Positions 7,954 through 16,582 of a stretch of 43,343 bases of DNA are shown in pieces; positions within the stretch are counted from its first letter, which is position 1, and each line of letters starts with the position of its first letter. Below the pieces are notes generated by a model that did not search any database, was not told where the DNA came from, and worked only from the letters and a program-made list of their open reading frames with translations. Origin of the DNA: Bacteroidota bacterium. Its GTDB lineage: Bacteria; Bacteroidota; Rhodothermia; Rhodothermales; JANQRZ01. The stretch lies in NCBI GenBank assembly GCA_038746285.1, contig JBCDKT010000032.1:1-43343 (forward strand), read 5' to 3'. Made by a program: the position numbers and the translations under genes.

Positions 7954-9249
7954 CTAGTCGAGTGTGGAGAACATGTCGCCGCCGCCGACGCTGCTGCCCG
8001 GGTTGCCACCGTTGTAGAGCAGGTGGTTGTTCGGCGAACTCGAGTTGGAGACGGCGTTCTTGGTCGAGAAGTTGAAGATGACGTTGCGCACCTTGGCCGG
8101 CGACGCGTTCGGGCGCGCCTCGAGGTACATCGCCGCAGCGCCCGCGACGTGCGGCGAGGCCATCGACGTGCCGCTGATCGTGTTCGTGGCCGAGTTGCTG
8201 GTGTACCACGCCGAGGTGACGCTCGACCCGGGAGCGAAGAAGTCGATGCAGCTTCCGACGTTCGAGAACGACGAGCGGCGGTCGGTGTTGTCCGTCGAGC
8301 CGACCGTCATCACGTCGGCGACGCCGGCGGGCATGCCGTTGCAGGCGTTGGCACCGTAGCCGTTGCCGGCCGCGACGGCGAAGGCCACGCCTGCGTCCAC
8401 GATGCTCTGCGTCGCCGCCCGTGCCGCCGACGTGTTGCCCATCGACAGGCTGGCGTTGGCAACGGCCGGAAGCTGCGCGTTGGCCGCCACCCAGTTGAAG
8501 CCCGCGATGATGTCGTCGCTGCTGCCGAAGGGCCCGCAGCCGAAGACGCGCACCGCGACCAGGTCCACGTCCTTCGCCATGCCGTACGTGGCCCCGCCGA
8601 CGGTGCCGGCGACGTGCGTCCCGTGCCCGTTGCAGTCGCTCGCCACCGGGTCGTTGTCGCGGAAGTCGTAGCCGTAGCTGGCCCGGTTGCCGAAGTCGTT
8701 GTGCGTGATGCGAATGCCGGTGTCGATGATGTAAGCCGTCACGCCTTCACCACTCGCCCGCCAGCCGTACTGGTTGTCGAAGCCCGAGCGGGCGTTGACG
8801 CGGTCGAGGCCCCAGGTGGCTCCGCCCTGCGTCCCGGTGCCGGTGAGGTAGGCACGCTGCGCTTGCTCGACGTAGAGCACCCGCGGGTCGTCAGCCAGGG
8901 CGGCGGCCTCGTCAGCGCTCATCGCGGCGGCGAAGCCGGTCAGGGCGTGCTCGTAGGTGTGGCGCACCTCGGCGCCGCGCGCGGCGACTTCGGCGGTGAG
9001 GTCGCGCAGGTCGCGGGCGGCGGTGCCGCGGGCGAGGGCGACGGGCTCCTCGGCCAGCACCACGATGTAGCGGCCGGGAATGAGGACATCCTCGGCGGGC
9101 CGGGCGTGAAGGGCTTCGTCGGTGGCGGTCCCAAGCGCTTCGGCGTCGGCTGTTGCCGAGGCCGGGGTCTCGGTCGCGGTGTCGCAGGCGGCCAGTAGCA
9201 GCGTGAGGGTGAGGGCACCGAGGGCGGCGCGGAAGGAAAAGCGGTTCAT
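7954..9249 (-). CDS. S8 family serine protease (proteinase K-like lipoprotein), copy 2
   Basis: 431 aa from the ATG at 9249, which opens the same signal peptide as copy 1 (MNRFSFRAALGALTL, lipidated Cys 22). The frame could be read up to 9600, but that leader is unlike anything in the family. The prodomain (about 58-130) is almost identical to copy 1. The catalytic residues are D176 (AYIIDTGI), H209 (NGHGTHVAG) and S362 (GTSMASPHVAGAAAMYL). The catalytic domain has diverged in surface loops (for example YGANACNGMPAG against FLGLFAQNACGTS) and the C-terminus ends GGGDMFSTLD. A strong terminator separates it from copy 1, so each has its own promoter. Divergent loops suggest different substrate ranges. 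Confidence 0.95.
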   Translation of the reverse strand: MNRFSFRAALGALTLTLLLAACDTATETPASATADAEALGTATDEALHARPAEDVLIPGRYIVVLAEEPVALARGTAARDLRDLTAEVAARGAEVRHTYEHALTGFAAAMSADEAAALADDPRVLYVEQAQRAYLTGTGTQGGATWGLDRVNARSGFDNQYGWRASGEGVTAYIIDTGIRITHNDFGNRASYGYDFRDNDPVASDCNGHGTHVAGTVGGATYGMAKDVDLVAVRVFGCGPFGSSDDIIAGFNWVAANAQLPAVANASLSMGNTSAARAATQSIVDAGVAFAVAAGNGYGANACNGMPAGVADVMTVGSTDNTDRRSSFSNVGSCIDFFAPGSSVTSAWYTSNSATNTISGTSMASPHVAGAAAMYLEARPNASPAKVRNVIFNFSTKNAVSNSSSPNNHLLYNGGNPGSSVGGGDMFSTLD

Positions 9250-9303
9250 GAGGCTGAGGGTGAGGGGCGGGGAAGACGACTCGCTACGAGCGACCTGCCC
9301 GCT

Positions 9304-9360
9304 GGTGGAGAAAGAACGAAGACGGCCCGAGGGTATGACCGGAAGCTGCTGAATGCAAGT
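9304..9360 (-). promoter_or_regulatory. Duplicated leader/promoter block of S8 copy 2
   Basis: 54 of 57 bases are identical to 7794-7850, at an identical distance from the start codon. The minus-strand reading includes TTGCAT and a CATACC-like box. Conservation of a non-coding block beside diverged catalytic regions suggests shared control of the two proteases. Confidence 0.5.
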
Positions 9361-9375
9361 AACGATATGATGCAT

Positions 9376-9412
9376 AGAAAAAGGGGCGCGCCTCCTTCGA
9401 GGACGCGCTCCC
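9376..9412 (-). terminator. Degenerate terminator after the truncated S8 copy
   Basis: A GC-rich hairpin (about 9383-9395 against 9400-9412, one bulge) with AAAAA on its left, giving T residues on the minus strand. Its sequence is clearly related to the perfect terminator at 7878-7905, so it is the 3' end of a third protease unit. Confidence 0.7.
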
Positions 9413-9681
9413 GGTCGAGTTGCTGACCGACTCAGCCAACACGACGATGTAGCGGTTCGAGATGCGGATCGTCTCGGAAGGCGTCGCCATGGCCGCTGTC
9501 TCGCCGGTCTCGGAAGCGACAGTGCCGGATGCGGGCGCAACGTCGTCGACCGCGTCACAGCCCACCAGGGCGGCAAACAGAAAGAGGAAAGGGACCGCAC
9601 GGAGAAGGACAGTGCTCATGGTACCTGTGTTGGGTGGGAAGTCGGGGGCGACCGGTGAAAGAGAAACAAAGCGCGACGCGT

Positions 9682-9705
9682 ACAGAACCGTTTCGCAGGT
9701 TCTGT
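9682..9705. promoter_or_regulatory. 8-bp perfect dyad in the purB upstream region
   Basis: ACAGAACC (9682-9689) and GGTTCTGT (9698-9705) form a perfect inverted repeat with an 8-base spacer in the divergent region before purB. It could be an operator for purB or part of its leader. No T-tract follows. Confidence 0.35.
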
Positions 9706-9803
9706 CAAGCTGGTCGCTTGGTTTGGCTAGACTTTGGGAGCCGAGCCTGCGCCCGGAAAGGGGTTACCTTTCGGTCCCGTCCACCTGCCGCCTATCCGAA
9801 CGC

Positions 9804-11099
9804 ATGATCGCCCGATACACCCGCCCCGAAATGGCCGCTCTGTGGAGCGAGGAGGGCCAATTCCAGGCCTGGCTCGACGTGGAACTCGCCGCCTGCGCCG
9901 CCTGGAGCGAGGCCACGGGCGCGGTTCCCGCTGAGGACGTGGAGGTCCTCTACCGGGACGCCCGGTTCGACGTGGACCGCATCCATGAAATCGAGGAGGA
10001 GACCCGGCACGATGTCGTGGCCTTCACCCGGGCCGTGTCCGAAACGCTCGGTGAGGAGAAGAAGTGGGTCCACTACGGCCTGACCTCGTCCGACGTGGTC
10101 GATACCGCTCTCAGCCTCCGCCTTGCGCGCGCCAACGACCTCCTCGCCGCGGCGCTGGACCGGATGATCGACGTGTTGGCTGCGAAGGCCCGCGCGCACC
10201 GGACCACGCTCACGATCGGCCGCACCCACGGCGTCCACGCCGAGCCGACGACCTTCGGGCTGAAGCTCGCGCTCGCCTACGACGAGGTGGTCCGGGGCCG
10301 CGAGCGCTTCCGCCGCGCCGCCGAGGAGGTCCGCGTCGGTAAGCTCTCGGGGGCGGTCGGGACGTTCGCCAACATCCCGCCGGAGGTCGAGCGCCTGACG
10401 TGCGAGCGTCTCGGCCTGCGCCCGGCCCCGATCTCGACCCAGGTCCTCGGGCGCGACCGCCACGCCTACTACCTCGCCACGCTCGCCGTCGTCGGCGCGA
10501 GCCTGGAGCGGCTGGCGGTCGAGGTGCGCCACCTCCAGCGCTCCGAGGTCCTCGAAGCCGAGGAGGCGTTCCGCCCGGGCCAGAAGGGGTCGAGCGCGAT
10601 GCCGCACAAGCGCAACCCGGTCGGGAGCGAGAACGTCACCGGCATGGCGCGGCTGCTGCGCGGGTACATGGTCGCGGCCTACGAGAACGTCGCGCTTTGG
10701 CACGAGCGCGACATCAGCCACTCGTCCGTCGAGCGTGTCATCCTCCCTGACGCCACGACGGTCCTCCACTACGCCCTCCACCGGATGGCGAGCATCGTCG
10801 AGCGCCTCCAGGTCTACCCCGACCGGATGGCCGAGAACCTGGAGCGCACGCACGGCCTCGTCTTCAGCCAGCGCCTGCTCCTCAAGCTGATCGACACTGG
10901 GATGAGCCGCGAGGCAGCCTACGACCTCGTCCAGCCGCTCGCGATGCAGGCCTGGCGCGAGCGCCGGAGCTTCCGCGCCGTCGTCGAGGCCTCGTCGGTC
11001 CCCGACCACCTCGCGGCCGACGCCATCGCCGACGCCTTCGACGCGTCGTACCACCTCCGCGAAGTCGATACCATTTTCGAACGCGTCGGGCTGGCGTAG
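9804..11099 (+). CDS. purB: Adenylosuccinate lyase
   Basis: 431 aa. It catalyses two steps of purine synthesis: cleavage of SAICAR to AICAR and of adenylosuccinate to AMP, each releasing fumarate. The fumarase/aspartase superfamily signature GSSAMPHKRNP lies at about residues 261-271 and contains the mobile-loop catalytic Ser. Other family motifs are VHYGLTSSDVVDTA near residue 87, TIGRTHGVHAEPTTFG near 137 and ERDISHSSVERVILPDAT near 300. The length is normal for the bacterial short form. The frame stays open upstream to 9462, but MIARYTRPEM at 9804 matches family N-termini. It is cytosolic and monocistronic in appearance; a 9-bp hairpin follows the stop. Confidence 0.97.
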   Translation: MIARYTRPEMAALWSEEGQFQAWLDVELAACAAWSEATGAVPAEDVEVLYRDARFDVDRIHEIEEETRHDVVAFTRAVSETLGEEKKWVHYGLTSSDVVDTALSLRLARANDLLAAALDRMIDVLAAKARAHRTTLTIGRTHGVHAEPTTFGLKLALAYDEVVRGRERFRRAAEEVRVGKLSGAVGTFANIPPEVERLTCERLGLRPAPISTQVLGRDRHAYYLATLAVVGASLERLAVEVRHLQRSEVLEAEEAFRPGQKGSSAMPHKRNPVGSENVTGMARLLRGYMVAAYENVALWHERDISHSSVERVILPDATTVLHYALHRMASIVERLQVYPDRMAENLERTHGLVFSQRLLLKLIDTGMSREAAYDLVQPLAMQAWRERRSFRAVVEASSVPDHLAADAIADAFDASYHLREVDTIFERVGLA

Positions 11100-11120
11100 G
11101 GGCACGGCGGTGCCGTGCCC
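11100..11120. repeat. Intergenic palindrome after purB
   Basis: GGGCACGGC (11100-11108) and GCCGTGCCC (11112-11120) form a perfect 9-bp stem, preceded by TA. It belongs to a set of short GTA-GGGGC-type hairpins scattered between genes in this window (see also 13040, 16542 and 18938). It may serve as the 3' end of purB mRNA. Confidence 0.55.
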
Positions 11121-11226
11121 AGGCCGGCACGAGCAGGCAGCGCATTCTTCCGCTCTTCCCCGCTTGCCCCCTTCCGCTTGCCTGCACCGAGCCCGTATTT
11201 TCCAGCCTGCCGCTCCCACCGCGCCG

Positions 11227-11598
11227 ATGCTCGCCGACTACGTCCCCATCTTCATCATGATGCTGCTGGCCCTCGGGCTGGCGCTCACGCTGCTCAAGCT
11301 CGCCGAGTGGCTCGGGCCGCGCCGCCCGCGCGACGTCAAGGCCAGCCCCTACGAGAGCGGCATGGACCCCATCGGCACCGCGCGCGAGCGGTACTCGGTT
11401 AAGTTTTACCTCGTCGCGATGATCTTTATAGTGTTCGACGTCGAGGTCGTGTTCATGTATCCGTGGGCCGTCAGCTTCCAGGGCTTCCTCGACGCGGGGG
11501 CCGGGCTGGGGGCCTTCGCCGTCATCCTCGTCTTCATCCTCATCCTCTTCGTCGGGCTCGTCTACGACATCAAGAAGGGCGGGCTGGACTGGGACTAA
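11227..11598 (+). CDS. nuoA: NADH-quinone oxidoreductase subunit A
   Basis: 123 aa, a three-helix membrane subunit of complex I. Helix 1 (YVPIFIMMLLALGLALTLL) is followed by the conserved cytoplasmic loop PYESGMDPIGTARERYSVKF, containing the invariant E-S-G and the R-x-x-x-V/I-K-F motif. Two further helices follow (VAMIFIVFDVEVVFMYPWAV and the C-terminal segment), including the conserved F-D-x-E. The ATG at 11227 gives the usual length; a longer frame from 11110 would add a non-family leader. It is the first gene of the nuoA-H series. The 128-base gap to nuoB has no terminator. Confidence 0.96.
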   Translation: MLADYVPIFIMMLLALGLALTLLKLAEWLGPRRPRDVKASPYESGMDPIGTARERYSVKFYLVAMIFIVFDVEVVFMYPWAVSFQGFLDAGAGLGAFAVILVFILILFVGLVYDIKKGGLDWD

Positions 11599-11726
11599 GT
11601 CGAGCGGTCGCCGCCGGAGAGTTGCCGGGCGCGTGAAGTTTCAGTCGCAGTTGAAAATGGGCGCGCCATCCGAAACGTTCGGCTAGGCTCGCTGTTGAAG
11701 AGACTCTTACCTGACTCCGACCTGCC

Positions 11727-12317
11727 ATGCAAGAAGGGTATCTCACCACGACGGTCGACGCCGTCACGAACTGGGCGCGCTCGAACTCGCTCATGCCGAT
11801 GCCGATGGGGCTCGCCTGCTGCGCCATCGAGATGATGGCCTTCGCCGGGCCGAAGGCCGACGTGTCGCGCTTCGGCTCCGAGGCCATGCGCTTCTCGCCG
11901 CGCCAGGCCGACCTGATGATCATCGCGGGCTGGGTCTCGTTCAAGATGGCCCACGCCATCCGCCGCATCTGGGACCAGATGCCGGACCCGAAGTGGGCCA
12001 TCGCTCAGGGCGCGTGCGCCTCGACCGGCGGCATGCACCGCTGCTACGGTGTCGTCCAGGGCGTCGACAACTTCATCCCGGTCGACGTCTACGTCCCCGG
12101 CTGCCCGCCGCGCCCGGAGGCCATCATCCACGCGCTGATGGACATCCAGGAGAAGATCCGCAACGAGTACTCCATCACGCAGGACGAGCGCGAGGCCGTG
12201 GACGCCGACGGCCGGGCTGCGGACCGCCTCGACCTGAGCGGCCTCGGCGGCGACGGAGCCGACCGCGCCGTCCGCCTGGCGACGCCCGAGGAGACGGCGC
12301 AGTACACTTCGACCTGA
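11727..12317 (+). CDS. nuoB: NADH-quinone oxidoreductase subunit B
   Basis: 196 aa. It carries iron-sulfur cluster N2, which passes electrons to quinone. The four ligands are visible: the Cys pair C31-C32 in [12 protein letters not shown]97 in QGACASTGG and C126 in [11 protein letters not shown]. The family motif [20 protein letters not shown] is intact. The C-terminal 40 residues after YSITQDERE are acidic and probably disordered, longer than in E. coli NuoB. It sits between NuoA/H and NuoC/D at the foot of the peripheral arm. Spacing to nuoC is 26 bases. Confidence 0.97.
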   Translation: MQEGYLTTTVDAVTNWARSNSLMPMPMGLACCAIEMMAFAGPKADVSRFGSEAMRFSPRQADLMIIAGWVSFKMAHAIRRIWDQMPDPKWAIAQGACASTGGMHRCYGVVQGVDNFIPVDVYVPGCPPRPEAIIHALMDIQEKIRNEYSITQDEREAVDADGRAADRLDLSGLGGDGADRAVRLATPEETAQYTST

Positions 12318-12343
12318 GACCGCGGCCGCACGCGGCCTGAGCT

Positions 12344-13024
12344 ATGAAGAAAGAACCCCTCGACATCGCCTCGGACGGCACCGAGACCATCGACCCGGCG
12401 CAGCAGCGGCAGACGCTGAAGTTTCTCTTCACGCCTGCCGCTCCGCCGAAGGACGAACCGGTCGCGAACGTGCACGCGAAGGCGAGCACGCAGGTCGGGG
12501 ACACAATCGACGCGCTGCGCGCCGCGTTTGGCGAGACCGTGGGCGAGGTCGTCGAGTACGCCGGCGAGCAGACCGTCTTCGTCGAGCGCGAGCAGATCGT
12601 CGAGGTCGTCCGCTTCCTGAAAGAGCAGGGGTTCACCTACCTCTCCGACCTCGGCTCCATCGACCGGTTCACCGAGGACGACCGCTTCGAGGTGTTCTAC
12701 AGCCTCTGCCACATCCCCCGGCGCAAGCGCATCCGCGTCAAGCTCCGCGTGGGCGACGGCGTCCCGGTGCCGAGCATCACGAGCGTTCACCGCTCGGCGG
12801 ACTGGCACGAGCGCGAGGCGTGGGACATGATGGGCATCCCGTTCGACGGCCACCCGGACCTCCGGCGGATGTTCATGCCCGAGGACTTCGAGTACCACCC
12901 GGCGCGCAAGGAATTCCCGACGCTCGGCATCCCGGGCTCGCTCCCGCTCCCGCCGCAGGAGAACGACGGCGAGATCACGATGGACCCCTTCGCCCGCGCT
13001 CACGGTAACGTCCCGGAGGACTAA
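12344..13024 (+). CDS. nuoC: NADH-quinone oxidoreductase subunit C
   Basis: 226 aa, the 30-kDa peripheral-arm subunit. The conserved core runs from about residue 80 (REQIVEVVRFLKEQGFTYLS) to the signature HEREAWDMMGIPFDGHPDLR then RMFMPEDFEYHPARKEFP. The first 45 residues are a variable extension (KKEPLDIASDGTETIDPAQQ). NuoC is separate from NuoD here, unlike the fused NuoCD of E. coli. A short inverted-repeat element lies in the 50-base spacer before nuoD. Confidence 0.96.
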   Translation: MKKEPLDIASDGTETIDPAQQRQTLKFLFTPAAPPKDEPVANVHAKASTQVGDTIDALRAAFGETVGEVVEYAGEQTVFVEREQIVEVVRFLKEQGFTYLSDLGSIDRFTEDDRFEVFYSLCHIPRRKRIRVKLRVGDGVPVPSITSVHRSADWHEREAWDMMGIPFDGHPDLRRMFMPEDFEYHPARKEFPTLGIPGSLPLPPQENDGEITMDPFARAHGNVPED

Positions 13025-13035
13025 GCCGAGTCGCC

Positions 13036-13063
13036 GTACGGGCGGGTTTGAAACCGCCCCTAC
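13036..13063. repeat. Intergenic hairpin element between nuoC and nuoD
   Basis: GTACGGGCGGGTTT followed by AAACCGCCCCTAC gives an almost perfect hairpin (one bulged G) flanked by GTAC and CTAC. The same frame of GTACGGGCG and CCGCCCCTAC recurs at 18938-18995 before nuoH. With no T-tract it is not a terminator; it may modulate transcript stability or be a small mobile repeat. Confidence 0.6.
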
Positions 13064-13074
13064 CCAACAGACCT

Positions 13075-14403
13075 ATGGAGACCCTAGACCGTCCCTTTGC
13101 TGTCGACGTTGTCCGCCAAGACCCGGACGACGAGACGTTCACGTTCTGGCCGCGCCACAACGAGGCGCTCTACGAACGCCTCGAGAGCAAGCACATCCAC
13201 GTCGAGAAGGACGACCCGCTCGAAGCGGAGATGACCCTCAACATCGGGCCACAGCACCCGGCGACGCACGGCGTCCTCCGCGTCGTCGTCAAGCTCGACG
13301 GCGAGAACATCCGCACGGCCCTCCTCGACATCGGGTACCTCCACCGGGGGCTCGAGAAGTTCGCCGAGGTCAAGACGTTCCAGGAGTTCATGCCCTATAC
13401 GGACCGCATGGACTACATGAGCCCCTACAACAGCAACGTCGCGTGGTGCCTCGCGGTCGAGAAGCTGGCCAACATCGAGGTGCCGCAGCGCGCGCAGTGG
13501 ATCCGGACGATGATGTGCGAGTGCGCCCGCATCTCGGCTCACCTCCTGTGGATCGGGACGATGGTGATGGACGCCGGCGCGCTCTCGGTCTTCCTCTGGA
13601 CCTTCAAGTACCGCGAGGAGCTGTACTCGGTCTTCGACGAGGTCGCCGGCGCGCGCTTCACCGTCAGCCACAGCCGCATCGGCGGCATCGCCTTCGACGT
13701 CAGCCCGACGGCCCTCGACCTCATCCAGCGCTTCTGCGACGACTTCGAGAACGACGTTGCCGACTGGAAGAAGCTCCTCGACCGCAACCGCATCTGGATC
13801 GACCGCAACCAGGACATCGGCACAATGACGCCCGAGGAGTGCCTCGACCTCGGCTTCACCGGCCCCAACGTCCGCGCCTGCGGGATCGACTACGACCTCC
13901 GCATCTTCGAGCCGTACCTCAAGTACGACGAGGTCGACTTCGAGGTGCCGATGCGCACCGAGGGCGACAGCCTCGCGCGCTACTTCGTCCGCGTCGAGGA
14001 GATGGAGCAGTCGGTCCGCATCATCCGCCAGTGCCTCGACCGGCTGCGCGGCCCGGGCGAGGTCAAGGGGCCGATCCGCGCCGACAACGCCAAGCACTCG
14101 TACGCATCGAAAGACGAGGTCTATTACTCGATGGAGGGCATGATCCACGACTTCCTGATGACCGACGTGGGCGTCGCCCCGCCGGACGGCGTCGAGGTCT
14201 ACCACGGCGTCGAGGCCCCGAAGGGCGAACTCGGCTTCTTCCTCGCCTCCGACGGCACCGGCAGCCCGTGGCGCATGAAGATCAACGCCCCGAGCTTCTC
14301 CAACCTTCAGGGCCTGGAGCACCTCCTCGAAGGCGCGATGGTCGCCGACACCGTCGTCCTCATCGGCTCCATCGACCCCGTGATGGGCGAAGCCGACAAG
14401 TGA
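13075..14403 (+). CDS. nuoD: NADH-quinone oxidoreductase subunit D
   Basis: 442 aa, the 49-kDa subunit that forms the quinone-binding cavity with NuoB. It shows the family signature MTLNIGPQHPATHGVLR, then DIGYLHRGLEKFAE, TFQEFMPYTDRMDYMSPYN, and the C-terminal LASDGTGSPWRMKINAPSF and GSIDPVMGEADK. The His of GPQHPATHG is present. The N-terminal 50 residues are an extension. The ATG at 13075 follows the repeat element; an alternative start at 13048 lies inside that hairpin and is less likely. Confidence 0.97.
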   Translation: METLDRPFAVDVVRQDPDDETFTFWPRHNEALYERLESKHIHVEKDDPLEAEMTLNIGPQHPATHGVLRVVVKLDGENIRTALLDIGYLHRGLEKFAEVKTFQEFMPYTDRMDYMSPYNSNVAWCLAVEKLANIEVPQRAQWIRTMMCECARISAHLLWIGTMVMDAGALSVFLWTFKYREELYSVFDEVAGARFTVSHSRIGGIAFDVSPTALDLIQRFCDDFENDVADWKKLLDRNRIWIDRNQDIGTMTPEECLDLGFTGPNVRACGIDYDLRIFEPYLKYDEVDFEVPMRTEGDSLARYFVRVEEMEQSVRIIRQCLDRLRGPGEVKGPIRADNAKHSYASKDEVYYSMEGMIHDFLMTDVGVAPPDGVEVYHGVEAPKGELGFFLASDGTGSPWRMKINAPSFSNLQGLEHLLEGAMVADTVVLIGSIDPVMGEADK

Positions 14404-14428
14404 TTCGCCGATTTTCTGATTCGCTGAC

Positions 14429-14456
14429 TGGGTGATTCGGGCAGCACAATCACCCA
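14429..14456. other. Hairpin in the nuoD-nuoE spacer
   Basis: TGGGTGATT (14429-14437) and AATCACCCA (14448-14456) are perfectly complementary with a 10-base loop. The surrounding spacer repeats GATTCGC-type words. There is no T-tract, so transcription probably continues into nuoE. Confidence 0.45.
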
Positions 14457-14480
14457 TTCACTCAATCCCCCAATCGCTCA

Positions 14481-15152
14481 ATGGACTCTCCCTCTCCCAA
14501 ACCGCTCTACGTCCCCGGCCAGGTGCCGGAGCGCCGCTTCTCGGACGAGGAGCTGGTGTGGACCGCCGAGGAGCAGCAGCGGATCGACGGCTGGGTCGCC
14601 CAGTACCCGACGTCCGACGGGGCAGTGATGAAGGTGCTCTGGCTGGCGCAGGAGAAGTTCGCCTGGCTCCCGGCCGAGGTCATCAAGTTCGTCGCCGAGA
14701 CGCTCGGCCTGCCCTACGCGAAGGTCTTCGGCGTGGCGACGTTCTACACCCAGTACTACAAGCAGGAGATGGGCACCTGGGTGCTCGACGTGTGCACCTG
14801 CTTCGCGTGCCAGCTCTGCGGCGGCTACGACATGCTGCACTACCTCGAGGACCAACTCGGCATCACGAAGGGCGAGACGACCGAGGACGGCATGTTCTCG
14901 ATCCAGGAGGTCGAGTGCCTCGGCGCGTGCGGCTCCGCCCCGATGCTCCAGGTCACGAACGGCCCCTACATCCACAACCTCACCGCGGCCAAGTGCGACA
15001 CCCTACTCGCCGGCCTGCGCGCGGGCAAGGTGCCCGCGTTCGAGTCCGTGACACTCCCGCAGGATGAGGACGACCTCGGCGGCAACCGCCGCTCCGACGC
15101 CGAGGCCGTCGAGGCCTACCAGACCCCTCCCGTTTCCGAGACCATCGAGTAA
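14481..15152 (+). CDS. nuoE: NADH-quinone oxidoreductase subunit E
   Basis: 223 aa, a thioredoxin-fold subunit holding the [2Fe-2S] cluster N1a beside the FMN site. The four ligands are C105 and C110 (VCTCFACQLCGG) and C146 and C150 (VECLGACGSAPM), in the usual C-x4-C and C-x3-C spacing. Two additional Cys (107 and 113) lie beside the first pair, which is uncommon. The N-terminal helical bundle (AVMKVLWLAQEKFAWLP) is typical. The tail of about 30 residues is disordered. Seven bases separate it from nuoF. Confidence 0.96.
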   Translation: MDSPSPKPLYVPGQVPERRFSDEELVWTAEEQQRIDGWVAQYPTSDGAVMKVLWLAQEKFAWLPAEVIKFVAETLGLPYAKVFGVATFYTQYYKQEMGTWVLDVCTCFACQLCGGYDMLHYLEDQLGITKGETTEDGMFSIQEVECLGACGSAPMLQVTNGPYIHNLTAAKCDTLLAGLRAGKVPAFESVTLPQDEDDLGGNRRSDAEAVEAYQTPPVSETIE

Positions 15153-15158
15153 GCGATC

Positions 15159-16526
15159 ATGGAAGCCCCCAAGATCAACGACGGCACCACGAAAGCGGGC
15201 GACTGGCGCACCTACCAGCGCGTCCTGCTCCCGCCGGTGCGCGACCTCCACCAGATCGAGGTCTACGAACAGCACGGCGGCTACTCCGCCCTCCGCGCGG
15301 TCCTCAACGACGGCAAGTTCGACCCCCAGGGGCTCGGCGCACACGTCAAGGAGAGCGGGCTGCGCGGGCGCGGCGGTGCGGCCTTCAACACCGGGATGAA
15401 GTGGAGCTTCATGCCGCCCGTCGACCCCGACGTGCCGCGCTTCCTCTGCTGCAACGGCGACGAGAGTGAGCCCGGCACGTTCAAGGACCGCCAGCTCTTC
15501 GAGTACAACCCGCACCTCGTCATCGAGGGGATGGTGCTCGGCAACTTCGCCATCACGGCCAAGGCGTGCTACATCTACATCCGCGGCGAGTACGCGAGCT
15601 GGATCGACCACTTCCAGCGCGCCGTCGACGAGGCCTACGCCAAGGGCTACATCGGCGAGAACATCCTCGGCTCGGGCTTCTCGACCGACATCGTCGTCCA
15701 CAAGGGGGCGGGGGCGTACATCTGCGGCGAGGAGACCTCGCTGATGGAGAGCCTGGAGGGCAAGCGCGGCTACCCCCGGGTCAAGCCGCCCTTCCCGGCG
15801 CAGAAAGGCATCTGGGGCCGCCCGACGACCATCAACAACGTCGAGACCCTGGCCTGCGTCCCCCTCATCGTGAACCACGGGGCCGAGTGGTTTTCCTCGA
15901 TGGGGGCCGAGCGGCACCCCGGCCCGCTCCTCTACGGCATCGCGGGCCACATCAACAAGCCCGGCGTCTACGAATTCCCGACCGGCATGCTGATCTCCGA
16001 CCTCATCGACGAGGTCTGCGGGGGGATGCGCGGCGGCAAGAAGTTCAAGGCCCTCGTTCCGGGCGGAAGCTCGACCCCGGTCCTTACCGCCGAGCAGTGC
16101 GTGGGCGCGACGATGGACTCCGACTCGCTCCGCGAGGCCGGCTCGATGCTCGGCACGGCCGGGATGCTGGTCATGGACGAAGACACCGACATGGTGGCCT
16201 TCCTCCGGCGCATCACCCACTTCTACCACCACGAGTCGTGCGGCCAGTGCACGCCGTGTCGCGAGGGCACGGGCTGGCTCGAGAAGCTCGTCACCCGCAT
16301 CGACGAGGGCGAGGGCAACATGCGCGACCTCGACCTGCTCCTCGACCTCTGCGACCAGATCGAGGGCCGCACGATCTGCGCGCTCGCCGACGCTGCCGCG
16401 TGGCCCGTCCGCTGGACGATCCGCCGCTTCCGGCACGAGTTCGAGGCCAAGTGCAAGCCCGCCGTCTTCGCCGGGGCCGACCTCCAGGGCGATGGCGCGT
16501 CCGGCCAACTCGTCCCTGTCGTCTGA
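15159..16526 (+). CDS. nuoF: NADH-quinone oxidoreductase subunit F
   Basis: 455 aa, the NADH-oxidising flavoprotein. The glycine-rich loop GLRGRGGAAFNTGMKW (about residues 68-82) binds NADH and FMN; CNGDESEPGTFKDR (98-111) is the acidic NADH-binding strand. Cluster N3 ligands are C361, C364 and C367 (ESCGQCTPCREG) and C407 (GRTICALADAAAWP). All key residues are present and the length is normal. It is followed by a 56-base spacer with a 20-bp palindrome and then a DUF4920 lipoprotein gene instead of nuoG. Confidence 0.97.
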   Translation: MEAPKINDGTTKAGDWRTYQRVLLPPVRDLHQIEVYEQHGGYSALRAVLNDGKFDPQGLGAHVKESGLRGRGGAAFNTGMKWSFMPPVDPDVPRFLCCNGDESEPGTFKDRQLFEYNPHLVIEGMVLGNFAITAKACYIYIRGEYASWIDHFQRAVDEAYAKGYIGENILGSGFSTDIVVHKGAGAYICGEETSLMESLEGKRGYPRVKPPFPAQKGIWGRPTTINNVETLACVPLIVNHGAEWFSSMGAERHPGPLLYGIAGHINKPGVYEFPTGMLISDLIDEVCGGMRGGKKFKALVPGGSSTPVLTAEQCVGATMDSDSLREAGSMLGTAGMLVMDEDTDMVAFLRRITHFYHHESCGQCTPCREGTGWLEKLVTRIDEGEGNMRDLDLLLDLCDQIEGRTICALADAAAWPVRWTIRRFRHEFEAKCKPAVFAGADLQGDGASGQLVPVV

Positions 16527-16541
16527 ACCGTTCTCCCGCGC

Positions 16542-16561
16542 GGGCGCAGCATGCTGCGCCC
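16542..16561. repeat. 20-bp perfect palindrome after nuoF
   Basis: GGGCGCAGCA followed by its exact reverse complement TGCTGCGCCC, directly between nuoF and the DUF4920 gene. A decayed relative, GGGCGCAGCACGCCTGTGCCC, is part of the element before nuoH at 18944. No T-tract follows. Confidence 0.7.
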
Positions 16562-16582
16562 CCACACCTATCGGCAACCACG

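Larger units (their letters stand above)
9284..9619 (-). pseudogene. Third S8 protease copy reduced to signal peptide and start of propeptide
   Basis: From the ATG at 9619 there is a lipoprotein signal (MSTVLLRAVPFLFLFAALVGC), a low-complexity linker, and the opening of the I9 propeptide (IRISNRYIVVLAES, matching PGRYIVVLAEE of the neighbours). The similarity then stops at about 9425 and the frame runs straight through the terminator-like hairpin at 9383-9412, reading on to a stop at 9284. The remainder of the propeptide and the whole catalytic domain are missing. It is best read as an internal deletion joining the N-terminus to the 3' flank. A short secreted product cannot be excluded but would lack catalytic residues. 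Confidence 0.75.

Noticed and set aside
9250-9600. N-terminal extension of S8 copy 2 to 9600
   Set aside because: It overlaps the truncated third copy, its terminator and the conserved leader block. The ATG at 9249 opens a lipoprotein signal identical to that of copy 1.
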